Source: JBAXPW01 sp037132015 (lineage in GTDB: Bacteria; Patescibacteriota; Microgenomatia; UBA1406; GWC2-37-13). Taken from it: a stretch of DNA of 37,488 nt. Each line of letters opens with the position of its first letter. Within the stretch, counting starts at the first letter, position 1. A program made the translations under genes and the position numbers. Of the stretch, positions 1 through 5,980 are shown in pieces. The DNA is taken from the NCBI GenBank assembly GCA_037132015.1, contig JBAXPW010000007.1, positions 1 to 37,488 on the forward strand, given 5' to 3'. The notes under the pieces were generated by a model. The model was not told where the DNA came from. It saw nothing but the letters and a program-made list of their open reading frames with translations, and made no database searches.

Positions 1-2219
1 CGCTTAGTAATTTAAGTGGTGCGGGACTTGTTGTATTGACAACTGGCAACGTCGGTATTGGGACGACGGCACCAAAGGATAAATTGAGTGTTAATGGCTC
101 CGCAAATATTGGCTTATATTCTGCACTATACAATGCACCGACTAATGGACTTTTGGTATCTGGTAATAGTTATTTTGGAGATTATTATGGTGGAAACTAT
201 ATATCAGATAGAGTGATGGTTCATGGTGGAGCTCTTGGTCTTGGAGATTATATTTCTGCAGCAAATACAAAAGGTTTGGCTCCCATAAGATTCTATAATG
301 ATTATTCGTCTGTTTCGCCTATAGCTGATATTTCTCTAGTGACTGGAGCTGGCGGATATACAGATTATGGGCTTCAAGTTAGTACCGCTGGAAGCGAGCG
401 AATGAGAATATTAGCTAACGGCAACGTCGGCATCGGGACGACGGGGCCGAGTGCTAAATTAGAAATAGCTGGACCTAACACAACGGTAGGAACTAGTGCT
501 ACCGCCGGACAGTTTAGAATTCAGTCTAATAGTGCACAAGCCATAGATAATGGAGGCACTATCTCTTTTGCAGGAACAATGTCTTCTTCTAATATGACAA
601 TGGCAGAAATTTCTGGAAGAAAAGAAAATACCAGCGTTGGCAACGATAGAGCGTATTTACAATTCACCACGAACGGAGTTGGTGGAATCTCGGAACGTAT
701 GAGAATCAATAGCGACGGCAACGTCGGCATAGGAGTGACCAGTCCAATAGTGAAATTAGAAATTCCTGGGAACACTTTAAATAATGTTGCGAAATTCGGT
801 TCGTTTGAGATTGGAAGTTATACCACAAACAATGACTGGATTACGGACAATATGTATTTCGATGGTGGTAATTGGGTATACAGGGCAAATGGATATGGGA
901 ATCAAATTTATTTCAGTGCTGGAAATATTCTTTTTGGTACAGCTCCCAGTGGTACAGCAGGGGGAACAGCTACTATAACAACAGCGATGAAAATCTCAAG
1001 TAACGGCAACGTCGGCATCGGGACGACGGGACCTGGAACAGCGTTGCAAGTTAGAGAAGTGGCTGTAAATAATAATTATCCGACACTTGGAACAGCTTCT
1101 GGTGTATTTTCTATTTTGAGTAATGAGGCGAAATACGGATTATTTGCCGGTGTGAATAATGGTTCTGGTAATGTTTGGATGCAGGCACAACGCAGTGATG
1201 GCACAGCAACGGCTTATAGTTTGGTATTACAACCAAGCGGCGGCAACGTCGGCATCGGGACGACGAATCCATTAGCGAATTTGCACGTGTGGGGTGGAGA
1301 TGGTGGAGCTGGAACTAGTATTGTCAATTTTGGTGATTATGCTGGGGTTTCTCGTTTTGCTATCAATGGCATAGGAAACGTAGGTGTTGGTGGACTAATA
1401 ACAAACCCGCTTAGTAATTTAAGTGGTGCGGGACTTGTTGTATTGACAACTGGCAACGTCGGCATCGGGACGACGGCGCCACTGTCTAAATTACATATAT
1501 CTGATGGTGGCACGCCTGGTATTGGCGGAGGTGTTGCTCCATTCCGTATAACTGGAGCTGATTCTGCAACTTATCAGGCGATATTTGAGTCGAAGAGTGG
1601 TAATGCTAACGGTGGTCTAGGCGGTATTCAATTGGGCAATTCAACTGGTGGGGGTAATCAAAATGCACAACTGTTATTTACCGATGCTGGTTCAAATACC
1701 TTAGATATAAGGACTAACTATGTTAATGCTGCAAACAAAATTACTTTTAGTCCAGGTGCTTCAACTGCAATGACTTTATTAGGAAACGGCAACGTCGGCA
1801 TCGGGACGACGGCACCAACAAACATCCTCTCTCTTGGTGGTAATGCAGCTAGAACCTTCTGGATGGAAAATGGAACAGTTGCAAACACAGCAGGATTTTC
1901 ATTAACAGTACAATCGGGTGGAGCTACTGCTGCATCAACTGATAAAGCAGGTGGAGATTTAATTATTAGTTCAGGAATAGCTACTGGAACAGGAGGTTCA
2001 AATATTTATATTAAAACAGCTACTCCCGCTACAACTGGAACTGGAAACAATGCACCTTCAACAAAAATTACAATACAAGGAAATGGAGTATTACTTCCAT
2101 TTCAAGCACCAACAGCATCAGCACCAGCTTATGTTTTAGGTGGAATGTATTTTGATACCACATTAAATAAGTTAAGAATTGGAGGAGCGACTGCTTGGGA
2201 AACTGTAACTTCAATATAA
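1..2219 (+). CDS. Tail fibre protein, C-terminal part (5' end outside window)
   Basis: The frame is open from base 3, so the TTG at 36 is not a true start. The protein is a chain of beta-rich modules of about 70-110 residues, each ending in or opening with GNVGIGTT followed by a short helix-like stretch (for example APLSKLHISDGG). This layout is common in phage fibres and large adhesins. The C-terminus (VLGGMYFDTTLNKLRIGG, then WETVTSI) looks like a small cap domain; I see no peptidase S74 chaperone motif. The N-terminal part is the gene open at the other end of the window (35485-37488). Joined through 85 bases, the two make one frame of about 1435 residues. Inferred role: receptor binding at the tail tip. 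The lysis cassette follows directly. Confidence 0.85.
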   Translation, partial: LSNLSGAGLVVLTTGNVGIGTTAPKDKLSVNGSANIGLYSALYNAPTNGLLVSGNSYFGDYYGGNYISDRVMVHGGALGLGDYISAANTKGLAPIRFYNDYSSVSPIADISLVTGAGGYTDYGLQVSTAGSERMRILANGNVGIGTTGPSAKLEIAGPNTTVGTSATAGQFRIQSNSAQAIDNGGTISFAGTMSSSNMTMAEISGRKENTSVGNDRAYLQFTTNGVGGISERMRINSDGNVGIGVTSPIVKLEIPGNTLNNVAKFGSFEIGSYTTNNDWITDNMYFDGGNWVYRANGYGNQIYFSAGNILFGTAPSGTAGGTATITTAMKISSNGNVGIGTTGPGTALQVREVAVNNNYPTLGTASGVFSILSNEAKYGLFAGVNNGSGNVWMQAQRSDGTATAYSLVLQPSGGNVGIGTTNPLANLHVWGGDGGAGTSIVNFGDYAGVSRFAINGIGNVGVGGLITNPLSNLSGAGLVVLTTGNVGIGTTAPLSKLHISDGGTPGIGGGVAPFRITGADSATYQAIFESKSGNANGGLGGIQLGNSTGGGNQNAQLLFTDAGSNTLDIRTNYVNAANKITFSPGASTAMTLLGNGNVGIGTTAPTNILSLGGNAARTFWMENGTVANTAGFSLTVQSGGATAASTDKAGGDLIISSGIATGTGGSNIYIKTATPATTGTGNNAPSTKITIQGNGVLLPFQAPTASAPAYVLGGMYFDTTLNKLRIGGATAWETVTSI
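45..1811 (+). repeat. GC-rich 24-bp repeat, seven copies in the fibre gene
   Basis: The unit begins GGCAACGTCGGCATCGGG and ends ACGACG, encoding GNVGIGTT. Copies start at 45 (variant), 420, 717 (variant), 1005, 1242, 1452 and 1788. Five of the seven are identical over all 24 bases, although synonymous codons would allow drift. The unit is about 71% G+C inside an AT-rich genome. Three more copies lie at the other end of the window. A degenerate relative is at about 1374. Confidence 0.9.
1005..1462 (+). repeat. 458-bp module duplicated in the fibre gene (copy 1)
   Basis: Bases 1005-1322 recur without a mismatch at 37171-37488, and 1408-1462 recur at 1-55. If the genome is circular, both matches are parts of one second copy of 1005-1462 whose middle 85 bases fall in the gap between window end and window start. 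Each copy contains three of the 24-bp GC-rich repeats. Divergence begins abruptly at both edges. Confidence 0.8.
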
Positions 2220-2358
2220 TTTACGACCGAAATGTCGTTAAACTAGATTAGAGATAAGTTTTGGAGGATTAGTGTATCCGTTAATTATTAAGTCCGAGAT
2301 GACATAAAACTATTATAAAATAAGACCACTCAATGTCAATAAACTAGAGGAAAACAAA

Positions 2359-2604
2359 ATGGTTAATATTAAAGATTTTTTAACAAAGAAGGAATTAGGA
2401 TTATCGAGAATTTTGGAGGTTACCTCGGACAACATTGTTGTTGCTTACAAGTCATTCAATATGGAAAAAGCAAAATTAGGTGAAGTTGTAGAATTACCAG
2501 AAGAAGTTTCAGTTCAATCAAAAGAAGAACTTGTAAAGGCAAATGCAGTATTACAAGCTCAGATTGATGAAAACACCTCATTTTTAAATTCAGTAGTAGC
2601 ATAA
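2359..2604 (+). CDS. Hypothetical protein, 81 aa, downstream of fibre
   Basis: I do not recognise this protein. A Shine-Dalgarno-like AGAGGA lies 8 nt before the ATG. The first two thirds look globular (residues 1-50, with a VVELPEEV strand). The last 30 residues form a helix with heptad-like spacing (EELVKANAVLQAQIDEN). It sits between the fibre and the lysis genes and is followed after 2 nt by the next ORF, so the two are probably co-translated. A fibre-assembly or fibre-attachment helper is possible from position alone, but nothing in the sequence shows it. Confidence 0.7.
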   Translation: MVNIKDFLTKKELGLSRILEVTSDNIVVAYKSFNMEKAKLGEVVELPEEVSVQSKEELVKANAVLQAQIDENTSFLNSVVA

Positions 2605-2606
2605 AT

Positions 2607-3011
2607 ATGGACGTAGATTTACAAAAACAATTAAGTGAAATAAAAGAAATTTCCAAAGCGGCAAGTGAGTTATCCTACCGTGTCGGGGTAGACGTAAGTA
2701 TTATCAAAAAAAAAATGGATGATAATTATTCTAAACGAGAATTAGATGACCATTTTTTAGAAATTAAAAATTCTCTAAACAGGATTGAAACACAAACTGT
2801 AAAGACAAATGGTAGAGTAACCGCTTGCGAAAAAGATGCTATAGCAACAGAAGGAAAAGTAAACACAATCACTAAAATAGGAGTAGCCCTGTGGGTTGTA
2901 TCCGTACCTTTAGTGATGTATATTTATAGTAGAGAAGTAGGTAATTTAGAAAAACATCAAGAAGAAATATTAAAAAATGAAATACAATTATCAAATACAA
3001 TTATTAAGTAA
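2607..3011 (+). CDS. Coiled-coil protein with one membrane segment (XhlA/holin-accessory-like)
   Basis: Residues 1-85 are strongly charged and helical with coiled-coil character. One hydrophobic segment follows at about residues 91-107 (IGVALWVVSVPLVMYIY), then a second charged helix. Coiled coil plus a C-terminal membrane helix is the layout of XhlA-type haemolysin/lysis accessory proteins, and the gene stands directly before the lysin. It starts 2 nt after the previous stop without a clear Shine-Dalgarno, suggesting translational coupling. The lysis role is inferred from layout and neighbours. A virion-associated membrane protein is an alternative. Confidence 0.65.
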   Translation: MDVDLQKQLSEIKEISKAASELSYRVGVDVSIIKKKMDDNYSKRELDDHFLEIKNSLNRIETQTVKTNGRVTACEKDAIATEGKVNTITKIGVALWVVSVPLVMYIYSREVGNLEKHQEEILKNEIQLSNTIIK

Positions 3012-3022
3012 TACTAAATAAT

Positions 3023-3250
3023 ATGGAAGAATTTAATTTTGGTTTAATACATGACCCACGTTCACAAGCAGAGAAAAACTGTGATTGGAAAGCCAGTGAT
3101 TTATATGGTGATATGCCTATTAATTGGATAGAAAAGAAACCTAGTGAGTGGAAAAAATACACACCTAGAGAACAGAATGGCTCACTATCATGCGTCGCTC
3201 AAAGTGCAGCAAAAGCTATTGAAATAATGGATACTTTGCTTTATAAGTAG
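3023..3250 (+). CDS. Papain-like lysin, N-terminal piece (catalytic Cys)
   Basis: This 75-residue ORF carries the first half of a papain-fold cysteine peptidase. The segment REQNGSLSCVAQSAAK matches the papain signature in which an oxyanion-hole Gln (Q51) lies six residues before the nucleophile (C57), which then starts the long central helix. The chain stops at residue 75, before any catalytic His or Asn/Asp. Those are in the ORF at 3777-4502, beyond an HNH endonuclease gene. No intein motif is seen at the end, and only 12 nt separate the stop from the next ATG, so there is little room for an intron. I infer that the two pieces associate as separate chains. The TAG stop overlaps the promoter box of the HNH gene. 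Confidence 0.8.
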   Translation: MEEFNFGLIHDPRSQAEKNCDWKASDLYGDMPINWIEKKPSEWKKYTPREQNGSLSCVAQSAAKAIEIMDTLLYK

Positions 3251-3256
3251 TATAAT
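3248..3256 (+). promoter_or_regulatory. TAGTATAAT box, leaderless promoter of HNH gene
   Basis: TATAAT at 3251-3256 is followed by exactly 6 nt and the ATG of the HNH gene, so transcription would begin at or next to the start codon. The TAG at 3248-3250 is also the stop codon of the lysin N-piece. No convincing -35 box is present. The same box and spacing recur at 11594 and 12207. Confidence 0.6.
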
Positions 3257-3262
3257 AAAATT

Positions 3263-3790
3263 ATGCCATTAGATGTATATAAAAGAAATCTCAATATGAA
3301 ACACGGAGGAAGATTTAAAAAAGGTATTACTCCTTGGAATAAAAATAGAAAGGGTATCTTCAAACATTCTAAAGAAACTAAAGAAAAAATAGGAGTAGCT
3401 TTAAAAGGTAGGTCAACCAAGGAGTGGTGTGCAAGGGGAGAAAATCATTGGGCTTGGAAAGGTGGGATATATCCACTTATATACAAATTACGACACTGCA
3501 TAGAATATAAAATTTGGAGAACAGATATTTTCAAGAAAGATAATTACACTTGTTTGTTGTGTAAAAGTACCTGCGGAAATGGTAAAAAAATTACATTAAA
3601 TGCTGACCATTATCCAAAAACTTTCAGTAAAATTATAAACGAAAATAAAATAGAAACTTATGAGCAAGCAATTTCTTGTAAAGAATTATGGGATATAACT
3701 AATGGTCGTACTTTGTGTTATGAATGCCACAGAAAAGAAACAAGTAATTATCAAAAAATTAATTGGGTAAATCAATATGTCAAACTATAA
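3263..3790 (+). CDS. HNH homing endonuclease with NUMOD3-type DNA-binding motif
   Basis: Residues 20-50 (GITPWNKNRKG, then KHSKETKEKIGVALKGR) form a NUMOD3-type DNA-binding module of homing endonucleases. Residues 60-70 (GENHWAWKGG) are a second typical linker motif. The HNH fold follows: WRTDIFKKDNYTC with C97 and C100, catalytic-type D115-H116, N147, and the second Cys pair C152/C155 with H156. The gene lies exactly between the Cys half and the His half of the lysin and overlaps the second half by 14 bases, so it is the presumed cause of the split. It has its own promoter-like box. It resembles the HNH gene at 11609-12130 in the N-terminal motifs. Confidence 0.9.
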   Translation: MPLDVYKRNLNMKHGGRFKKGITPWNKNRKGIFKHSKETKEKIGVALKGRSTKEWCARGENHWAWKGGIYPLIYKLRHCIEYKIWRTDIFKKDNYTCLLCKSTCGNGKKITLNADHYPKTFSKIINENKIETYEQAISCKELWDITNGRTLCYECHRKETSNYQKINWVNQYVKL

Positions 3791-4502
3791 TGTTTATTCA
3801 GCACATCCACCTTATAGAAGTAGAGTTAATTTTCCATCAGGAGGAATGTATTTGCAAAATTTAGGTGAAGTTCTAGTGAAAATAGGCACAACACTAGAGA
3901 TTTTAGACGTTTCACAGAAACAACATGAAAGTGAAATCAATCGTGATATAACCGTCGCCACACCAACAAAAGTACAAGGATATGTAAATGTCGCATATAG
4001 CAATATAGACGCTGTGGCAGGGGCTATAGAGGCTTCAGGACACTGTATATTGCTCTTCCATGCTAACGGAAACGAGTGGAAATCAAAACCAGTCTATAAT
4101 GGTAAAGAAATAAATTTTGGACATGCTGTGTGTTCAGTAGATTATGCTTTGGTAGATGGTGAGAAAGTTATCATCATAGAAGACTCTGCATCACGCATAA
4201 CCTCAATAGATACACTAGGGCAACGTCTAATAACCGAAGATTATCTCAAAGCAAGATGCACAGGTGCTTCATATTTAATTGCAAAGCCACCTAAACTAAC
4301 TCTAACACTTAAGAGGAATTTAAAAATAGGATGCGTAGGTGATGATGTGAAAACTCTGCAATACATTCTTAAAATTGGAGCTGATTCTTTATTCGGTACA
4401 AAAACTCAGAAAGCTGTGATAGAATTTCAGAAGGCACACAATTTGACGCCAGATGGAATTGTGGGGAAAAATACATGTTCCATTTTGAACCAAAATTATT
4501 AA
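3777..4502 (+). CDS. Papain-like lysin, C-terminal piece (catalytic His) plus peptidoglycan-binding domain
   Basis: Residues 1-170 complete the papain fold begun at 3023-3250. The segment INFGHAVCSVDYALVDG contains the catalytic His (H116), and VIIIEDSAS carries Asp136 where papain has Asn in its NSW motif. Residues 178-241 form a PG_binding_1 domain (LKIGCVGDDVKTLQYILK, FGTKTQKAVIEFQ, DGIVG), which anchors enzymes to cell-wall peptidoglycan. Inferred role: endolysin that cuts peptide bonds in the wall. Upstream in frame there is a stop at 3768, so this piece must be translated on its own from 3777. Its ATG lies inside the HNH gene, which suggests coupled translation. Holin candidates follow. 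Confidence 0.85.
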   Translation: MSNYNVYSAHPPYRSRVNFPSGGMYLQNLGEVLVKIGTTLEILDVSQKQHESEINRDITVATPTKVQGYVNVAYSNIDAVAGAIEASGHCILLFHANGNEWKSKPVYNGKEINFGHAVCSVDYALVDGEKVIIIEDSASRITSIDTLGQRLITEDYLKARCTGASYLIAKPPKLTLTLKRNLKIGCVGDDVKTLQYILKIGADSLFGTKTQKAVIEFQKAHNLTPDGIVGKNTCSILNQNY

Positions 4503-4524
4503 CTAATGAAAAGCTCAACCTACT

Positions 4525-4602
4525 ATGATTATCTTTGAATTGTTTTTAGTGATATTATTGCTTATAATTATTGAGGTAACATTGATTATAAAAGATAAAT
4601 AA
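4525..4602 (+). CDS. 25-aa single-membrane-helix peptide
   Basis: The peptide is almost entirely hydrophobic (FELFLVILLLIIIEVTLII) with a charged KDK end. Its TAA stop overlaps the ATG of the next gene (TAATG), which argues that it is translated. Its place between lysin and holin suggests a small holin, antiholin or spanin-like helper. The role is inferred only. Confidence 0.45.
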   Translation: MIIFELFLVILLLIIIEVTLIIKDK

Positions 4603-4934
4603 TGTGGTACAGATTTATAAAACCAATACAAGATGATGAAAGTGGCTTTAATTGGTCGGGAAAGCCGATTGGAGATTTATCAATTAATAAGAATACATTT
4701 ATGCAAAACGGAATTTTTAAACTAGTAAAAGAAAATATATCAAGTGCAATAGTTTATGGAGTAGTAGCAGTGTTATTAGTAATTATTTCTAAAGGCACAA
4801 TCTTTGGATTGGATTGGAAAGTATTAGCAGATGTCGGAATATTAGCAGTAATTTCTTCTTTGGTTAAAAACTTATTAACCACAGAAAGTGGAAAATTCGC
4901 GAACTTAGTAAAAGTTATCCCCGAGGTAAAGTAA
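4602..4934 (+). CDS. Holin-like membrane protein
   Basis: The 110-residue protein has a polar N-terminal stretch of about 45 residues and two hydrophobic segments: about 48-62 (SAIVYGVVAVLLVII) and about 73-88 (VLADVGILAVISSLVKN). They are joined by a short turn (SKGTIFGLDW). The tail is short and basic. Size, two-helix layout and position right after the lysin fit a phage holin that opens the membrane at lysis. It is the last gene before a strong terminator. No family signature was recognised with certainty, so the assignment rests on layout and context. Confidence 0.65.
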   Translation: MWYRFIKPIQDDESGFNWSGKPIGDLSINKNTFMQNGIFKLVKENISSAIVYGVVAVLLVIISKGTIFGLDWKVLADVGILAVISSLVKNLLTTESGKFANLVKVIPEVK

Positions 4935-4954
4935 TTGTCAACAAGATTGTCAAC
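4934..4954. repeat. 9-bp direct repeat ATTGTCAAC, 12-bp period
   Basis: ATTGTCAAC occurs at 4934-4942 and again at 4946-4954, just after the holin gene (the first copy overlaps its stop). Read on the other strand each unit is GTTGACAAT. It could be a protein-binding site near the end of the lysis operon. No function can be shown. Confidence 0.4.
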
Positions 4955-5018
4955 CAAGCGACGTTTTGGCTTCTCATAAGGGCGAAAGCTATCGCTATCG
5001 CAAAGTAAAATTATATTT

Positions 5019-5039
5019 CCACCTATTTAGGTGGTTTTT
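5019..5039 (+). terminator. Rho-independent terminator after lysis cassette
   Basis: CCACCT (5019-5024) pairs with AGGTGG (5029-5034) around a 4-nt loop and is followed by five T, then GCGTTTT. It closes the late fibre/lysis transcript. Confidence 0.85.
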
Positions 5040-5047
5040 GCGTTTTA

Positions 5048-5056
5048 TGGTATACT
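5048..5056 (+). promoter_or_regulatory. Extended -10 promoter TGGTATACT (early region)
   Basis: TGG followed by TATACT fits an extended -10 element (TGn plus a near-consensus hexamer). It lies just after the lysis terminator and before three co-directional small genes at 5183-5711. No clear -35 is seen. The repeats at 5071-5110 would fall in the start of the transcript. Confidence 0.45.
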
Positions 5057-5070
5057 TAACTTATTATTAG

Positions 5071-5110
5071 CTTTGCAACAAATAATTGTTCTTTACAACA
5101 TAATAGTTGT
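5071..5110. repeat. Two adjacent 20-bp units, operator- or iteron-like
   Basis: CTTTGCAACAAATAATTGTT (5071-5090) is followed without a gap by CTTTACAACATAATAGTTGT (5091-5110). Each unit contains a dyad: AACAA/TTGTT in the first and ACAAC/GTTGT in the second, with centres 19 bp apart. Placed just downstream of a promoter-like box, they may bind a regulator. No repressor gene was recognised in the window. Confidence 0.5.
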
Positions 5111-5182
5111 GTTTCGAAATAATATTTTATAACAGTGAATATTAAATACTATCTCGGGACACAACAAACAAAAGGAAAATAA

Positions 5183-5371
5183 ATGGATGCAAACACAGTA
5201 ATAAAGTGTAAACAGTGCAATACAAAATTAGAAATTCGTTTTGCCTTGTATATAAGGCATTTGAATGGGTATTTTTGTACTGTCACTTGCTTGGACAATT
5301 ACGTCCAAAAGGAAGAAGCAGAAAAAGAAAGTCAGTTCTTGCTACAACTCCATACAGAACTCGCAACATGA
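5183..5371 (+). CDS. Small zinc-finger-like protein, 62 aa
   Basis: The gene has a Shine-Dalgarno-like AAAGGA 7 nt before the ATG. It contains CKQC (residues 9-12) and a second pair, YFCTVTC, about 20 residues later, spacing that suits a small zinc ribbon. The C-terminal 20 residues are a charged helix. It is the first gene of a three-gene early unit in which each stop overlaps the next ATG (ATGA). Function unknown; a DNA- or protein-binding early regulator is plausible. Confidence 0.65.
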   Translation: MDANTVIKCKQCNTKLEIRFALYIRHLNGYFCTVTCLDNYVQKEEAEKESQFLLQLHTELAT

Positions 5372-5550
5372 AATACAAAACAACTAAAATCAAACCATGT
5401 TTCAATTGCAATGAGTTATTCTCTGAATTAGAATTATCCCGTTATGGCGGAAGATTCTGGTGCAGCAAATGCCTCAAAGTAACACTGAAACCTTCAGTAA
5501 CACCAATAATGCAACGCTGGATACAACAGAAATTCCTAACCAGAGAATGA
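5368..5550 (+). CDS. Small zinc-ribbon protein, 60 aa
   Basis: The start was set at 5368, where ATG overlaps the TGA of the preceding gene, instead of the longer frame from 5215, whose extra N-terminus runs antiphase through that gene. CFNC near residue 10 and CSKC about 24 residues later make a CxxC/CxxC zinc ribbon. A basic, aromatic tail follows (IMQRWIQQKFLTRE). Function unknown. Translational coupling with its neighbours suggests one early transcript. Confidence 0.6.
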   Translation: MKYKTTKIKPCFNCNELFSELELSRYGGRFWCSKCLKVTLKPSVTPIMQRWIQQKFLTRE

Positions 5551-5711
5551 AAAAATCCCCAAAAGTAAAACTGGACAGACCAACTGCTCCAAAACCAATG
5601 CTGGTTATGCACATCCATAGTCGCAAGCCAGTAAACCTACCACATGTCCTGCTTAGTCGGGAAAGAGTGGGTAAACACAAACAAACATGGTGGTCAGTAT
5701 ACCGCCTGTGA
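5547..5711 (+). CDS. Small basic protein, 54 aa
   Basis: The start at 5547 overlaps the previous TGA (ATGA). The frame extends upstream to 5460, but only by overlapping a convincing gene. The protein is rich in Lys, Arg, Pro and His (MKKSPKVKLDRPTAPKP, HIHSRKP) with a C-terminal WWSVYRL. No family was recognised. A terminator follows 37 nt after its stop. Confidence 0.5.
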   Translation: MKKSPKVKLDRPTAPKPMLVMHIHSRKPVNLPHVLLSRERVGKHKQTWWSVYRL

Positions 5712-5748
5712 AAGGAGAATCCTATCAGCATCGAGCCTAACCCGCTCA

Positions 5749-5787
5749 ACACCGTTTCACAACAAAGTGAGCGGTGTGCTTTTTTTT
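5749..5787 (+). terminator. Rho-independent terminator
   Basis: ACACCG (5749-5754) pairs with CGGTGT (5772-5777). Inside it TTCAC pairs with GTGAG (one G-T pair), with a one-base bulge and a 6-nt loop. A run of eight T follows (5780-5787). It ends the 5183-5711 unit. Confidence 0.85.
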
Positions 5788-5811
5788 GTTTACATCTTTT
5801 CTATAAAGTAT

Positions 5812-5840
5812 ACAAACTGCCTCGGTTTGTTTATATTTCT
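5812..5840 (+). terminator. Second hairpin with T-rich tail
   Basis: ACAAAC (5812-5817) pairs with GTTTGT (5825-5830) over a 7-nt loop and is followed by a T-rich stretch. It may back up the terminator at 5749 or belong to the origin region. Confidence 0.4.
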
Positions 5841-5847
5841 TTTTAAA

Positions 5848-5940
5848 CCTAACTTTCACCTAACTTTCACCTAACTTTCACCTAACTTTCACTTTCAAGA
5901 CTTATCCACAGGGTATTAACTAATTATATTTTTAATTTTG
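5848..5940. other. Candidate replication origin: four 11-bp iterons, DnaA box, AT-rich stretch
   Basis: CCTAACTTTCA is repeated four times head to tail without a gap (5848-5891), close to one helical turn per unit. TTATCCACA at 5902-5910 is a perfect DnaA box. An A/T-only-like stretch (about 5914-5940) follows and could serve as the unwinding element. The replication initiator gene starts 110 bp later. The stretch 5712-6050 has no gene. It holds the two hairpins above, this region, a promoter box and a structured leader. Iterons plus a DnaA box plus an initiator are the usual parts of a theta origin, so host DnaA may be recruited. Confidence 0.65.
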
Positions 5941-5949
5941 TGGTATAGT
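5941..5949 (+). promoter_or_regulatory. Extended -10 promoter TGGTATAGT before initiator
   Basis: TGG plus TATAGT gives an extended -10 element at the edge of the origin-like AT-rich stretch. Transcription would start at about 5956 and leave a leader of about 95 nt before the initiator gene. Confidence 0.45.
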
Positions 5950-5980
5950 ACTATTAAGCACTTGTCCGTGCGATTATAAA

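Noticed and set aside
36..38. TTG as start codon of the fibre ORF
   Set aside because: The frame is open back to base 3 and reads the same peptide as the internal copy at about 1410-1451, so the gene continues beyond the window start.
2220..2241. Terminator after the fibre gene
   Set aside because: ACGAC/GTCGT gives only a 5-bp stem and no T-run follows.
3251..3790. Group I intron in the lysin gene
   Set aside because: Only 12 nt precede the HNH frame and the second half overlaps its end. A catalytic core would have to lie almost wholly inside the HNH coding sequence. It cannot be fully excluded, so RT-PCR is proposed.
5215..5367. Longer start for the zinc-ribbon gene at 5368
   Set aside because: The extra N-terminus overlaps a convincing gene in another frame, while ATG 5368 makes an ATGA overlap with it, as in the neighbouring genes.
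5644..5874. 76-codon frame across the terminator at 5749
   Set aside because: It runs through a clear terminator and iterons and overlaps the 5547-5711 gene; its composition looks random.
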